DNA from: Ovoidimarina sp039190895
GTDB taxonomy: Bacteria > Pseudomonadota > Alphaproteobacteria > Rhodobacterales > Rhodobacteraceae
NCBI GenBank assembly: GCA_039190895.1
Contig: JBCCXY010000029.1
Location: forward strand, 1-32,193
Length of the DNA: 32,193 nt
Reading direction: 5' to 3'
The notes beneath the pieces were generated by a model. The model worked only from the letters and a program-made list of their open reading frames with translations, did not search any database and was not told the DNA's origin. Positions within the stretch are counted from its first letter, which is position 1, and every line of letters begins with the position of its first letter. The position numbers were made by a program, and so were the translations under genes. This document shows positions 8,533-15,303 of this stretch, piece after piece.

Positions 8533-9912
8533 GTGGCCGAGACAGATCTGAAGGACGCGCCGGAGCGCGACGACTACTCACTGGATGAACGGCTGTTTTC
8601 GCAGGTAGCCCAAGCAATTGCGGCGGGCGACGGCGACCGGCTGGCCGGGGTCGTGCGCGACCTCCACGAGGCCGATATGGCCGACCTGCTTGAGCAGTTG
8701 GCCCCCGAAAAGCGTCGCGAGTTCCTGCTGCTTGCGCCACAGGTTGTGGACGGTGAAGTTCTGTCGGAACTGGACGAGGGCCTGCGGGAAGAGGTCATCG
8801 CCTTTCTACCCGCCGACGCCCTTGGCGCCGCCTTGCGCGAACTGGACTCCGACGACGTCGTCGACCTGATCGAGGACCTTGCCGAACCCGAACAGGAAGC
8901 CGCGCTAGAGCAACTCCCCGAGGCCGACAGGATCGCGGTTGAACAGGCGCTGGCCTTCCCCGAGTTTTCCGCTGGCCGGATGATGCAGCGCGAAGTCGTC
9001 GCGGTGCCCGAGCATTGGAACGTGGGTCAGGCCATCGACCACATGCGGGCAGCCGAAGATCTGCCCGAGGATTTCTATCACGTCGTCCTAGTCGATCCCC
9101 GGCATCGGCCGACGGCCTATGTGACACTGGGCAAAGTCATGGGCCACCCGCGCCAAACCGCGATGGCGGATATCACCGAGGACAGCTTTCGCATCATCCC
9201 GGCGGAGCAACCGGAAAGTGAGGTCGCCTATGCGTTCAACCAGTACCACCTGATCTCGGCCCCCGTGGTCGACAGCGACGGGAGGTTGGTGGGTGTGATC
9301 ACAATCGACGACGCGATGATCGTGCTGGATGAAGAGCATGAGGAGGATGTGCTGCGTCTGGGCGGCGTGGGGGATGAAAGCCTGTCGGACCGCACCTTCC
9401 AGATCTTCAAGCAGCGGATGCCGTGGCTTGGCGTGAACCTGTTCACGTCGATCATCGCCTCGCTGGTCATTGCCCAGTTTGAAGAGACCATCGCGACCGT
9501 CGTGGCGCTCGCCGTGCTAATGCCCATCGTGGCGTCGATGGGCGGGAACGCCGGGACGCAGTCGCTGACGGTCGCGGTGCGGGCACTGGCGACGAAGGAC
9601 CTCACCGGCTCTAACGCGCTGCGGGTGACCCGGCGAGAGGCGATTGCGGGCTGCCTGAATGGGGTGGTGTTCGGGATCGTGATGGCGGTCGTCGCTGTGG
9701 TCTGGTTCGGGCTGCCGATGCTTGGCGTCGTTATCGCGATTGCGATGGTGGTGAACCTGATCGTCGCAGGGCTCGCGGGCATCCTCGTGCCGCTGACGCT
9801 GGAAAAGGTCGGCATCGACCCGGCGCTTGCCTCAGGGGCCTTTGTGACAACCGTGACCGATATCGTGGGCTTTTTTGCCTTCCTCGGCCTCGCAGGGGTC
9901 ATGCTGCTATGA
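8533..9912 (+). CDS. mgtE: MgtE-family magnesium transporter
   Basis: Mg2+-selective inner-membrane channel gated by intracellular Mg2+, 459 residues from the GTG at 8533 (GAGG at 8521-8524, 8 nt away), the normal family length. The order is: acidic MgtE N domain (superhelical LLEQLAPEKRREFL, then DALGAALRELDSDDVVDLIEDL), a CBS pair (one unit around DFYHVVLVDPRHRPTAYVTLG, the next around HLISAPVVDSDGRLVGVITIDDAM), a connecting helix, and five membrane helices. The pore signatures are MPIVASMGGNAGTQSL and GIDPALASGAFVTTVTD; the Asp of the last is the ion-binding residue in the family. A GTG at 8422 in frame would overlap the divergent guaD gene and was rejected. I see no Mg-sensing riboswitch in the short leader. 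Confidence 0.93.
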   Translation: MAETDLKDAPERDDYSLDERLFSQVAQAIAAGDGDRLAGVVRDLHEADMADLLEQLAPEKRREFLLLAPQVVDGEVLSELDEGLREEVIAFLPADALGAALRELDSDDVVDLIEDLAEPEQEAALEQLPEADRIAVEQALAFPEFSAGRMMQREVVAVPEHWNVGQAIDHMRAAEDLPEDFYHVVLVDPRHRPTAYVTLGKVMGHPRQTAMADITEDSFRIIPAEQPESEVAYAFNQYHLISAPVVDSDGRLVGVITIDDAMIVLDEEHEEDVLRLGGVGDESLSDRTFQIFKQRMPWLGVNLFTSIIASLVIAQFEETIATVVALAVLMPIVASMGGNAGTQSLTVAVRALATKDLTGSNALRVTRREAIAGCLNGVVFGIVMAVVAVVWFGLPMLGVVIAIAMVVNLIVAGLAGILVPLTLEKVGIDPALASGAFVTTVTDIVGFFAFLGLAGVMLL

Positions 9913-10460
9913 CAACGTCACAGAAAGGGGCTGCCCGCAGAGCCGCCTTTGCCCGCCGCAAGGCGGCGCATGCGCAGGGGCTCGACGGATCGGCGCAAGA
10001 GGCGCTTTCGGCGTTCCTGGCAGAGCACGCGGGCAAACCGCTCGCCGGGTACATCCCGATCCGGACCGAGATTAACCCCCTCCCCGTCATGGCCGCCTGG
10101 ACCGGCCCAGTGGGCGTCCCGGTGATCCAGGGCGCGGACGAACCGCTGGAGTTCCACCTCTGGACCCCGGGCTGCGCCATGAAAGACGGCCCCTTCGGCG
10201 CAAAGGTCCCCGAGGACGCGCGCGCCATGACCCCCGAAGTCGTCATCGTCCCGCTGGTTGCCTTCGACGAGAAGGGCTTCCGCCTTGGCTACGGCGGCGG
10301 GTTTTATGACCGCACGCTGGAACGGCTGCGCGCCCGTGGGCCGGTGACGGCCATCGGCCTCGCCTACGCCGCGCAGGATGCTGAAGAGCTACCGTTGGAG
10401 CCCACCGACCAACCGCTCGACGCCATAGCAACAGACCGGGGCCTGCGCTTGTTCGGGTGA
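9909..10460 (+). CDS. 5-formyltetrahydrofolate cyclo-ligase
   Basis: ATP-dependent enzyme that returns 5-formyl-THF to the active one-carbon pool as 5,10-methenyl-THF (MTHFS/YgfA family). The 183-residue protein begins with the basic RRAAFARRKAA helix and ends with the family signature VPLVAFDEKGFRLGYGGGFYD followed by RTLERLR and the TAIGLAYAAQ strand. The glycine-rich GYGGGFYD is the substrate/nucleotide loop. Its start overlaps the mgtE stop by 4 bp (ATGA, 9909-9912), so it is translationally coupled to a Mg transporter, presumably incidental or reflecting the Mg-ATP need. In many bacteria the 6S RNA gene lies next to this gene; there is no room for one here. Confidence 0.9.
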   Translation: MTTSQKGAARRAAFARRKAAHAQGLDGSAQEALSAFLAEHAGKPLAGYIPIRTEINPLPVMAAWTGPVGVPVIQGADEPLEFHLWTPGCAMKDGPFGAKVPEDARAMTPEVVIVPLVAFDEKGFRLGYGGGFYDRTLERLRARGPVTAIGLAYAAQDAEELPLEPTDQPLDAIATDRGLRLFG

Positions 10461-10489
10461 ATGACCGTCGCGCCGCTAGATGGGCTCGA

Positions 10490-10636
10490 TTAAGATCTGG
10501 GCGTCGTCACACCCTTGCACGCACTCACATAAGCATCGAATGCCGCCTGAATTTCGGCGCACGGATCGGCGCGTTCGGGGTGGACCCGAACAAATTCAAA
10601 GGCCCCTCCTCCTCGCTCGCAGAGAGTGGCTAAGTC
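10490..10636 (-). other. Open frame continuing in phase after the cupin stop codon (48 codons)
   Basis: Directly after the cupin gene's TGA (10637-10639) the same minus-strand frame stays open for 48 codons to a TAA at 10490-10492. The translation looks protein-like rather than random (it contains GGGAFEFVRVHPERADPC and AEIQAAFDAYVSACKG, with three cysteines). It has no ATG, GTG or TTG of its own, so it is either a decayed gene end, a 3' extension lost by the TGA, or chance in GC-rich DNA. The cupin protein looks complete without it. This covers most of the 10461-10636 gap; I see nothing else there. Confidence 0.3.
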
Positions 10637-11188
10637 TCAACCGGGAACAATCGGCTGGACCGGCTCGTCTTGTGCCAACATCAAGGCTTCGAATTCCGGC
10701 AATCCCAAGGTTCCCATAGTCTCACCATTGGGACCCAGGATTTCATAGATCACACCGTCGGTGCCTTTGTTGCTGAACCAGGCAATACAGTCTTCGTCGC
10801 CGCCGCCTTCGGTATGCGGTGCGCCGCCGGCAGACTTTTGGACGTAACTCGCGGTCGGGCGGATTTCGGTCAAAGCACCCTCAGCGTCAAAAAGGCGTAG
10901 CTCCCCTTGGATGATGAACGTGCTGTAGTCTGCATGGTGCTTATGCAGGACGACCTTTTCATTGGCGGCGAATTTCAGCAAAAGGTCAACGACCTTCAGG
11001 TCCCGATCCACGTTGAGAACATGGTACCAAAGGTGCTCAATGCCTGGGAGCGTGTTCCATTTGATATTCGATTGATCGAACGCAGCGGCGACTTCGTTTG
11101 CTGCGTTGCTCGCGCTGGCTCCTAGCGCGACGGCAGCGACAGTTGTTCCGATGGTGGCTAGGCCCTCACGGCGTGACACTATGGTCAT
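10637..11188 (-). CDS. Exported cupin-domain protein
   Basis: Unknown reaction; a 183-residue beta-barrel cupin with an export signal. The N-terminus TIVSRREGLATIG followed by a hydrophobic Ala/Val stretch to ASASNAAN looks like a twin-arginine (Tat) signal, which would fit a protein exported folded with its metal. The metal site is LHKHHADYSTFIIQGEL (H82, H84, H85) plus a later histidine in GGAPHTEGGGDED. The glutamate of the classical first cupin motif is absent, which recalls the ChrR-like/acetylacetone-dioxygenase-like cupins; that comparison is tentative. Start: the ATG at 11188 is preceded by GGAGGAG (11192-11198), the best ribosome binding site in this region, so an ATG four codons upstream is excluded. 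It is the last gene of a minus-strand group: regulator, Sel1 protein, cupin. Confidence 0.8.
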   Translation of the reverse strand: MTIVSRREGLATIGTTVAAVALGASASNAANEVAAAFDQSNIKWNTLPGIEHLWYHVLNVDRDLKVVDLLLKFAANEKVVLHKHHADYSTFIIQGELRLFDAEGALTEIRPTASYVQKSAGGAPHTEGGGDEDCIAWFSNKGTDGVIYEILGPNGETMGTLGLPEFEALMLAQDEPVQPIVPG

Positions 11189-11247
11189 AGACTCCTCCAT
11201 ATGACGGATTCAGGGGTATTCGGGCTTCGGCGATACAAGTCCGTGCA

Positions 11248-11267
11248 GCCGCGTGCTGGACACGGGC
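11248..11267 (-). other. Hairpin between the Sel1 gene and the cupin gene
   Basis: CGTG and CACG (11252-11255 and 11261-11264) close a 5-nt loop. GCC and GGC (11248-11250 and 11265-11267) extend the stem past one bulged base. There is no T-run, so it may be an RNA processing or partial stop point within the 102-nt gap rather than a full terminator. Confidence 0.3.
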
Positions 11268-11290
11268 CGCGCGGACGAAGCTCTTGACGC

Positions 11291-11875
11291 TCAGAAGAGC
11301 TTCTTTTTGTACCTGTCCTCGTCGGCATCGGGCGTGACGCTGTCGAGATCGAAGTCATTGTCGATCAAATGCTGTGCGGACTTATCGCCGAGTTCAGCCG
11401 CGCGCTCGATAATCCGGCGGCCCAGTTCCTCATCATAGGTCACGCCGCGACCGCGAAGAATATCCAAGCCATAATTGAATGCCCCGACCGAGCTGCCCGC
11501 CTCCATTGAGCGGCGATCCCACTCCGCCGCAGCGGCCGCGTCTTCGGGACCGCCCAGACCATTGTCTTCCATCCAGGCCATCCAGGTCATCGCCGGGACA
11601 TTGCCCTCTTCAGCCAGCGTGTTGAAGATCTCGCGCGCCGTGTCGTGGTTTCCGGCCTTGGCCTCGATGTATCCGATGAAGCCCATTACGGGATGTGTCT
11701 CCCCCTGCCGCATGCGGTCGATATGGCTGCAAATCGTAAGCTCTTCGGGGTTATGGGTGCCGTGGGCGTCCGACGTGTGCTTGCCGCATTGCCCGAAACT
11801 CTGCGCAATGCCGGGTGACGCTAAAGCTGTGAGGAGGAGCGCAACACTTGGAACAATCAATGAATGCAGACGCAT
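11291..11875 (-). CDS. Secreted Sel1-like repeat protein
   Basis: Probable periplasmic scaffold protein of 194 residues; no enzymatic motif is visible. A signal peptide spans about residues 1-24 (MRLHSLIVPSVALLLTALA, cut near GIAQ-SF). The mature N-terminus has two cysteines (C30, C49) likely to be disulfide-bonded. Alpha-helical Sel1/TPR-type units follow: GYIEAKAGNHDTAREIFNTLA, then AWMEDNGLGGPEDAAAAAEW, then GLDILRGRGVTYDEELGRRI. The protein ends in a charged tail, KKKLF. The start at 11875 gives the signal peptide its normal position; an upstream in-frame ATG at 11977 would place 34 unlikely residues before it and run through the phased repeats. It follows the winged-helix regulator by 108 bp on the same strand and precedes the cupin. 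Confidence 0.8.
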   Translation of the reverse strand: MRLHSLIVPSVALLLTALASPGIAQSFGQCGKHTSDAHGTHNPEELTICSHIDRMRQGETHPVMGFIGYIEAKAGNHDTAREIFNTLAEEGNVPAMTWMAWMEDNGLGGPEDAAAAAEWDRRSMEAGSSVGAFNYGLDILRGRGVTYDEELGRRIIERAAELGDKSAQHLIDNDFDLDSVTPDADEDRYKKKLF

Positions 11876-11940
11876 GACGGTCTCGCCTTTCGTGCTGAGG
11901 TTAAACTCCGTCCAGAATTGGGTGTCCGGCCAATCGCTGT

Positions 11941-11984
11941 GCCAATTTCCCGCAAGAAGTCTGCAAAAAATTCGCAAAAAAAGC
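11941..11984 (-). promoter_or_regulatory. Four 11-bp-phased direct repeats, candidate operator
   Basis: On the plus strand, units beginning GCCAA (11941), GCAAG (11952), GCAAA (11963) and GCAAA (11974) are spaced exactly 11 bp apart. On the coding (minus) strand they read as T-rich units ending in TTGC or TTGGC. OmpR/PhoB-family winged helices bind direct repeats with this 10-11 bp period. The array abuts the stop codon of the winged-helix gene and lies 66-109 bp before the Sel1 gene start, so it is well placed to control the Sel1-cupin genes. The spacing is seen; the assignment to the neighbouring regulator is inference. Confidence 0.5.
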
Positions 11985-12796
11985 TATTTCAGAAGCTTGT
12001 AGCCGACGCCCCGCACGGTTTCGATGACAGGTGATCGAGACTTGTCGGGGTCCAGCTTCTTCCGAAGGTTGATCATGTGCTGATCCAAGGCGCGCGAGTT
12101 GGGCATAAAGTCCCGGCCCCACCCGGCATCATAGAGTTCATCTTTGGTGACAACTTTGCCTTGTCTCGTTTGAAGAAATTCGAGCAGCCGAACGTCGCGT
12201 GGTGTCAAGGCAACTTCAAGCGTACCGCGGCGCGCGCTGTGGTGTTCAGGAACAAGGACCAGATCATCACTCGTTTTCGCGGATGCCCCATGACGCAAGG
12301 CCAGGCCCAGGCTCAGCACTCCAAGCACGGCGAGCAAGACCATCATCCCTCGATTGGTCGCGTTGAGAGAGACGCCAAGTTCGGACTGCAGCTCGTTGCG
12401 ATCGTAGATCAGACAAATCCGGGGCGACGTTTGGCAATAAAGAAGCTCTGTGCCGTCTCGATCAAAGTTCGACCAGGTTTCGCGGGACGCCTCCGATGAA
12501 AGTCGCGTCAGGTGGTCCAACTCATCAAGTGACAGCTCAAACCTTGTTGGCACAAAAGCCCTTGGCCCGGGATAAAGAACCGCCCCAGTCTCCGACCAGG
12601 CCACGGCTTTCAAGAGCGTCGGGTCCTGAATTAGATAAAAGCCGATGCGATGAGGCTCGCGCTGAGCGTCATGAACCGCGCGGGCATCCTCAGAACTCTT
12701 CAAAGATGCGCGCGCCCAGGGGTCACCGCTCACCCATAGATAGGCGACCCCCAAGAGGCAGACTAACCCCATTACCAAAAGCCAAACGCGCGTCAT
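11984..12796 (-). CDS. Membrane-anchored one-component regulator with C-terminal OmpR-type winged helix
   Basis: Likely a transmembrane transcription factor, 270 residues. TM1 is at about residues 4-22 and is followed by a periplasmic domain (about 25-148) with a CX6C pair (C121, C128) that could form a disulfide. TM2 is at about 150-168. The cytoplasmic C-terminus (about 188-270) is a winged helix: ALTPRDVRLLEFLQTRQGKVV, the recognition helix SRALDQHMINLRKKLD and the closing ETVRGVGYKL, as in PhoB/OmpR. There is no receiver domain, so it is not a response regulator. The DNA-binding domain is at the opposite end from ToxR/CadC, which carry it at the N-terminus. I chose the ATG at 12796; a GTG five codons upstream is possible. 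It probably controls the downstream Sel1 and cupin genes through the phased repeats at its 3' end. Confidence 0.8.
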   Translation of the reverse strand: MTRVWLLVMGLVCLLGVAYLWVSGDPWARASLKSSEDARAVHDAQREPHRIGFYLIQDPTLLKAVAWSETGAVLYPGPRAFVPTRFELSLDELDHLTRLSSEASRETWSNFDRDGTELLYCQTSPRICLIYDRNELQSELGVSLNATNRGMMVLLAVLGVLSLGLALRHGASAKTSDDLVLVPEHHSARRGTLEVALTPRDVRLLEFLQTRQGKVVTKDELYDAGWGRDFMPNSRALDQHMINLRKKLDPDKSRSPVIETVRGVGYKLLK

Positions 12797-12905
12797 GGCA
12801 TCAGAGTGCACGAAACCGCCGCTTTATAAATGAGACATTGGTCAAAGCCGGCACGTTCGCGCCTAGGTGGCCGCCCCCGTTCCAGATGCCATCTGAGCAA
12901 CTGGT

Positions 12906-12954
12906 GTGGACCGTAAGGCAATTTGCCTCGATTGGGCGCACCTTACGGTCCCAC
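12906..12954. repeat. Inverted repeat upstream of tRNA-Gly
   Basis: GTGGACCGTAAGG at 12906-12918 pairs with CCTTACGGTCCCAC at 12941-12954, with one extra C in the right arm; the loop is 22 nt. It lies in the 274-bp gap between the winged-helix gene and tRNA-Gly. A small AT-rich inverted repeat (CCTATT at 12960-12965, AATAGG at 12969-12974) and a T6 tract (12980-12985) follow. The right arm shares GGTCCCAC with the palindrome at 12998-13018. The rest of the gap (12797-12905) shows no further structure I can name. Confidence 0.55.
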
Positions 12955-12997
12955 GAACCCCTATTTCTAATAGGCAATATTTTTTAGATACTTACGC

Positions 12998-13018
12998 GCG
13001 GTCCCACTGTGGGACCGC
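12998..13018. repeat. Perfect 21-bp palindrome (10+1+10) upstream of tRNA-Gly
   Basis: GCGGTCCCAC and GTGGGACCGC flank a single T (13008). The half-site GGTCCCAC occurs again at 12947-12954, so the motif appears three times within 70 bp. Symmetry with a 1-nt centre suits a dimeric DNA-binding protein better than an RNA hairpin, which could not close on one base without losing pairs. The tRNA promoter begins 14 bp downstream. Confidence 0.55.
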
Positions 13019-13031
13019 CGCGTGATGCCTC

Positions 13032-13060
13032 TTGACGCGGTCCAAACAGCCCCCTAATCA
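13032..13060 (+). promoter_or_regulatory. Sigma-70-type promoter of tRNA-Gly
   Basis: A good -35 box, TTGACG (13032-13037), is followed by a 17-bp spacer and a moderate -10 box, TAATCA (13055-13060), which places the start site a few bases before the tRNA at 13071. Because the thioesterase gene begins 4 nt after the tRNA, this promoter probably also drives it. Confidence 0.55.
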
Positions 13061-13070
13061 ACCCCTTCAG

Positions 13071-13144
13071 GCGGGTGTAGCTCAATGGTAGAGCAGGAGC
13101 TTCCCAAGCTTAAGACGAGGGTTCGATTCCCTTCACCCGCTCCA
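13071..13144 (+). tRNA. tRNA-Gly (anticodon CCC)
   Basis: A 74-nt tRNA with an encoded CCA end. The acceptor arms GCGGGTG and CACCCGC pair fully. The D arm is GCTC/GAGC, and the T arm has the GTTCGATTC signature. The anticodon loop TTCCCAA gives CCC at 13103-13105, reading GGG glycine codons. The anticodon stem has a G-T pair and a G-A mismatch at its top; the rest is canonical. A hotdog thioesterase gene starts 4 nt downstream. Confidence 0.95.
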
Positions 13145-13148
13145 GATC

Positions 13149-13628
13149 ATGACCCCTTACCTGACCCCCCTCCCCGTCGCCGACCTCCGCGCCCTAGGCA
13201 TCCCCGAACCCTGGGCCTTCGGCCAGGCCGACCGCGTCCGCTTTTACGAGCTCGACGCCCTCGGCCACGTCAACAACACCGCCTACCTCCGCTGGTTCGA
13301 GACCCTACGCGTCTCCTGGGCCATCTCTCGCGGCATCACCACCTACCGCCCCGACGACCCCACCTTCGTCCTCAAGCACATCACCTGCACCTACCACGCC
13401 CCCCTCTTCCTCAACGACGACTACGTCGTCACGGCCCGCTGCGAGAGCTTCCGCTCCACCTCCTTCGTGAAAACCTACGCGGTCTGGTCCGCGGGCACCC
13501 TAACCGCCGAAGGCACCGCCGTCGGCGTCTGCACGGACAAGGCAGGCACCACCAAGCGCCCGCTGTCCGAGGCCACGATACAGGCGCTTCGAGAGATGGA
13601 CGGCGCGGTGGAAGGAGCGCCGGGCTGA
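13149..13628 (+). CDS. Hotdog-fold acyl-CoA thioesterase (YbgC/4HBT-like)
   Basis: Cytoplasmic thioesterase, probably acting on acyl-CoA; substrate not determinable. The 159-residue protein has the 4HBT signature YELDALGHVNNTAYLRWFE, in which D36 is the expected catalytic acid, then strands KHITCTYHAPLF and DYVVTARCESF. The ATG lies 4 nt after the 3' end of tRNA-Gly, and no other ATG, GTG or TTG lies in frame before the catalytic Asp. The gene therefore has no space for its own promoter or ribosome binding site, and tRNA processing would leave a nearly leaderless mRNA. Codon third positions are overwhelmingly C, more so than in neighbouring genes. It converges on pgi. Confidence 0.87.
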   Translation: MTPYLTPLPVADLRALGIPEPWAFGQADRVRFYELDALGHVNNTAYLRWFETLRVSWAISRGITTYRPDDPTFVLKHITCTYHAPLFLNDDYVVTARCESFRSTSFVKTYAVWSAGTLTAEGTAVGVCTDKAGTTKRPLSEATIQALREMDGAVEGAPG

Positions 13629-13638
13629 AGCTGGAGAG

Positions 13639-13687
13639 TAGGGTGTGCAGTTCCGGCGCCAAAGGCGACGGGTTTGCGCACGCCCTA
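13639..13687. terminator. Long-stem hairpin between thioesterase and pgi genes
   Basis: TAGGGTGTGC (13639-13648) pairs with GCACGCCCTA (13678-13687) with one T-G wobble. The 29-nt loop can itself fold (CGCC-AAA-GGCG). The right arm includes the pgi stop codon. It sits where two convergent transcripts end and could serve both; there is no T-run. Confidence 0.4.
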
Positions 13688-15298
13688 GCTCGCGTGCGTG
13701 TGGATATAGCCCACCAGAGCCGCCGTTGACGCGTCCTGTCCGTCGGCGCTTATGTCGCCCGAAACGACCGGATCCAGCGCCTTGGCGAGTTCCTTACCCA
13801 GTTCCACACCCCATTGGTCGTAGGAGTTGATGCCAAGGATCACCCCCTCCACAAACACCCGGTGCTCATAAAGCGCGATCAGTTGGCCCAGCACGAACGG
13901 CGTCAGCTTCGGATAGCACAACGTCGTCGAAGGCCGGTTACCGGGGAACACGCGGTGGCGGGCCTGACGGTCGAGTTCCGCTCCGGTGAACCCTGCGGCC
14001 TTCATCAGGTCCCGCGCGACCTCCAGCGTCCGCCCCTGCATGAGCGCCTGTGATTGGGCGAGGCAGTTGGCCACTAGCAGGCGGTGCTGGTGGGCGAGTT
14101 CGGGGTGATGCCCTTCGGCGCCGACCATGAACTCGCAGGGGATCACGTCGGTGCCCTGGTGGATCAACTGGTAGAAGGCGTGCTGGCCGTTCGTCCCGGG
14201 CTCACCCCAAACGACGGGGCCCGAGGGGACGGGAACGTCGGAGCCGTCCATGGTGACGCCTTTGCCGTTCGACTCCATCTCCATCTGCTGAAGGTAGGCG
14301 GGGAAGCGGGCGAGGCGTTGTTCGTAGGGGAGGACCGCCCGCGTTGGGTAGCCGCAGCCCTGGCGGTGCCAGATGCCGGTGAGCGCCAGCATGACAGGCA
14401 GGTTTTCCAGCGGCGCGGCGGCGCGGAAGTGGGTGTCCATCGCCTGCCCGCCGCGCAGGAACGCGCGGAAGGCATCGGCGCCGATGGCGAGCATCAGGGA
14501 CAACCCGATGGGCCCCCACATGGAGTAGCGCCCGCCGACCCAGTCTTCGAAGCCGAACACGCGGTCGGGAGCGACACCGAAGGCCGCCGTTTTCTCGGCG
14601 GCGGTGGAGAGAGCGGCGAAGTGACCGCCGGCGGCGTCTCTGCCGACGCCTTCGGCGATCCAGGCGCGGGCCGTTTCCGCGTTGGTCATCGTCTCAATCG
14701 TCGTGAAGGTTTTGGAGGCGACGATCACCAGAGTTGTCGCAGGGTTCAACCCGTCCAGAATGTCGAAGATATGCGCGCCGTCCACGTTTGAGACGAAATG
14801 GCAGCGCGGGCCGTCGGCGTAGGGCGACAACGCCAGGGTCGCCATGGCGGGGCCAAGGTCGGAGCCACCGATACCGATGTTCACGACGTCGGTGAAACGC
14901 TTGCCTGCGGGCGATGTGATCTCGCCGCCGCGAACGGCTTCGGCGAACGTTTCCATCCGGGACAACGTCTCCAGCACGCCGGGCATGACGTCTGCGCCGT
15001 CGACAAGGACCGGGGCGGCGTCGAGATTGCGCAGCGCGGTATGTAGAACCGCCCTGCCCTCGGTATCGTTGATCTTTGCACCCGAAAACATCGCTTCGCG
15101 GCGCTCCGGCACGCCGGCCAACTCCAACAGCGACAGCAGCACTGAACGGTCGTCTTCGGTCATCGTCGTCTTGGAGTAGTCGAACCGCAGGTCCCCCGCC
15201 GTCACGCTGAACGCGGCGACACGGTCGGCGTCGAGCATGTCCGCGATGCGGCGATCACGCGCGGCCTCTGCCGCTGCTTTCAGTTGCCCCCAATCCAT
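13685..15298 (-). CDS. pgi: Glucose-6-phosphate isomerase
   Basis: Interconverts glucose-6-phosphate and fructose-6-phosphate in the cytosol. The product has 537 residues, near the 549 of E. coli. It carries the PGI signatures VGGRYSMWGPIGLS and GINSYDQWGVELGKELA (the active-site Lys follows GVEL), the catalytic glutamate segment QMEMESNGKGV, the histidine segment GTNGQHAFYQLIHQGT, and the phosphate loop around SKTFTTIETMTNAE. The start at 15298 (MDWGQLKAAAE) lies 5 nt after the pgl stop; a start 13 codons upstream would overlap pgl and adds no recognisable residues. It is the last gene of zwf-pgl-pgi. In a Roseobacter-type Entner-Doudoroff metabolism, Pgi mainly recycles fructose-6-phosphate back to Zwf; that last point is family knowledge. 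Confidence 0.95.
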   Translation of the reverse strand: MDWGQLKAAAEAARDRRIADMLDADRVAAFSVTAGDLRFDYSKTTMTEDDRSVLLSLLELAGVPERREAMFSGAKINDTEGRAVLHTALRNLDAAPVLVDGADVMPGVLETLSRMETFAEAVRGGEITSPAGKRFTDVVNIGIGGSDLGPAMATLALSPYADGPRCHFVSNVDGAHIFDILDGLNPATTLVIVASKTFTTIETMTNAETARAWIAEGVGRDAAGGHFAALSTAAEKTAAFGVAPDRVFGFEDWVGGRYSMWGPIGLSLMLAIGADAFRAFLRGGQAMDTHFRAAAPLENLPVMLALTGIWHRQGCGYPTRAVLPYEQRLARFPAYLQQMEMESNGKGVTMDGSDVPVPSGPVVWGEPGTNGQHAFYQLIHQGTDVIPCEFMVGAEGHHPELAHQHRLLVANCLAQSQALMQGRTLEVARDLMKAAGFTGAELDRQARHRVFPGNRPSTTLCYPKLTPFVLGQLIALYEHRVFVEGVILGINSYDQWGVELGKELAKALDPVVSGDISADGQDASTAALVGYIHTHAS

Positions 15299-15303
15299 CG
15301 ACC

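Noticed and set aside
7566..8588. Plus-strand open frame opposite guaD running into mgtE
   Set aside because: Shadow of guaD; it would overlap the mgtE start in another frame and shows no family motif.
9800..10000. 6S RNA gene next to the 5-formyltetrahydrofolate cyclo-ligase gene
   Set aside because: The cyclo-ligase start overlaps the mgtE stop by 4 bp, and the downstream gap shows no long 6S-like rod structure.
12797..12850. Promoter of the winged-helix gene (TTGACC with TATAAA on the minus strand)
   Set aside because: The two boxes are only 11 bp apart, too close for a sigma-70 promoter.
12906..13144. Genomic island or prophage attachment at tRNA-Gly
   Set aside because: No integrase, no duplicated tRNA 3' end and no phage genes within the window; only inverted repeats upstream, so insertion is not supported.
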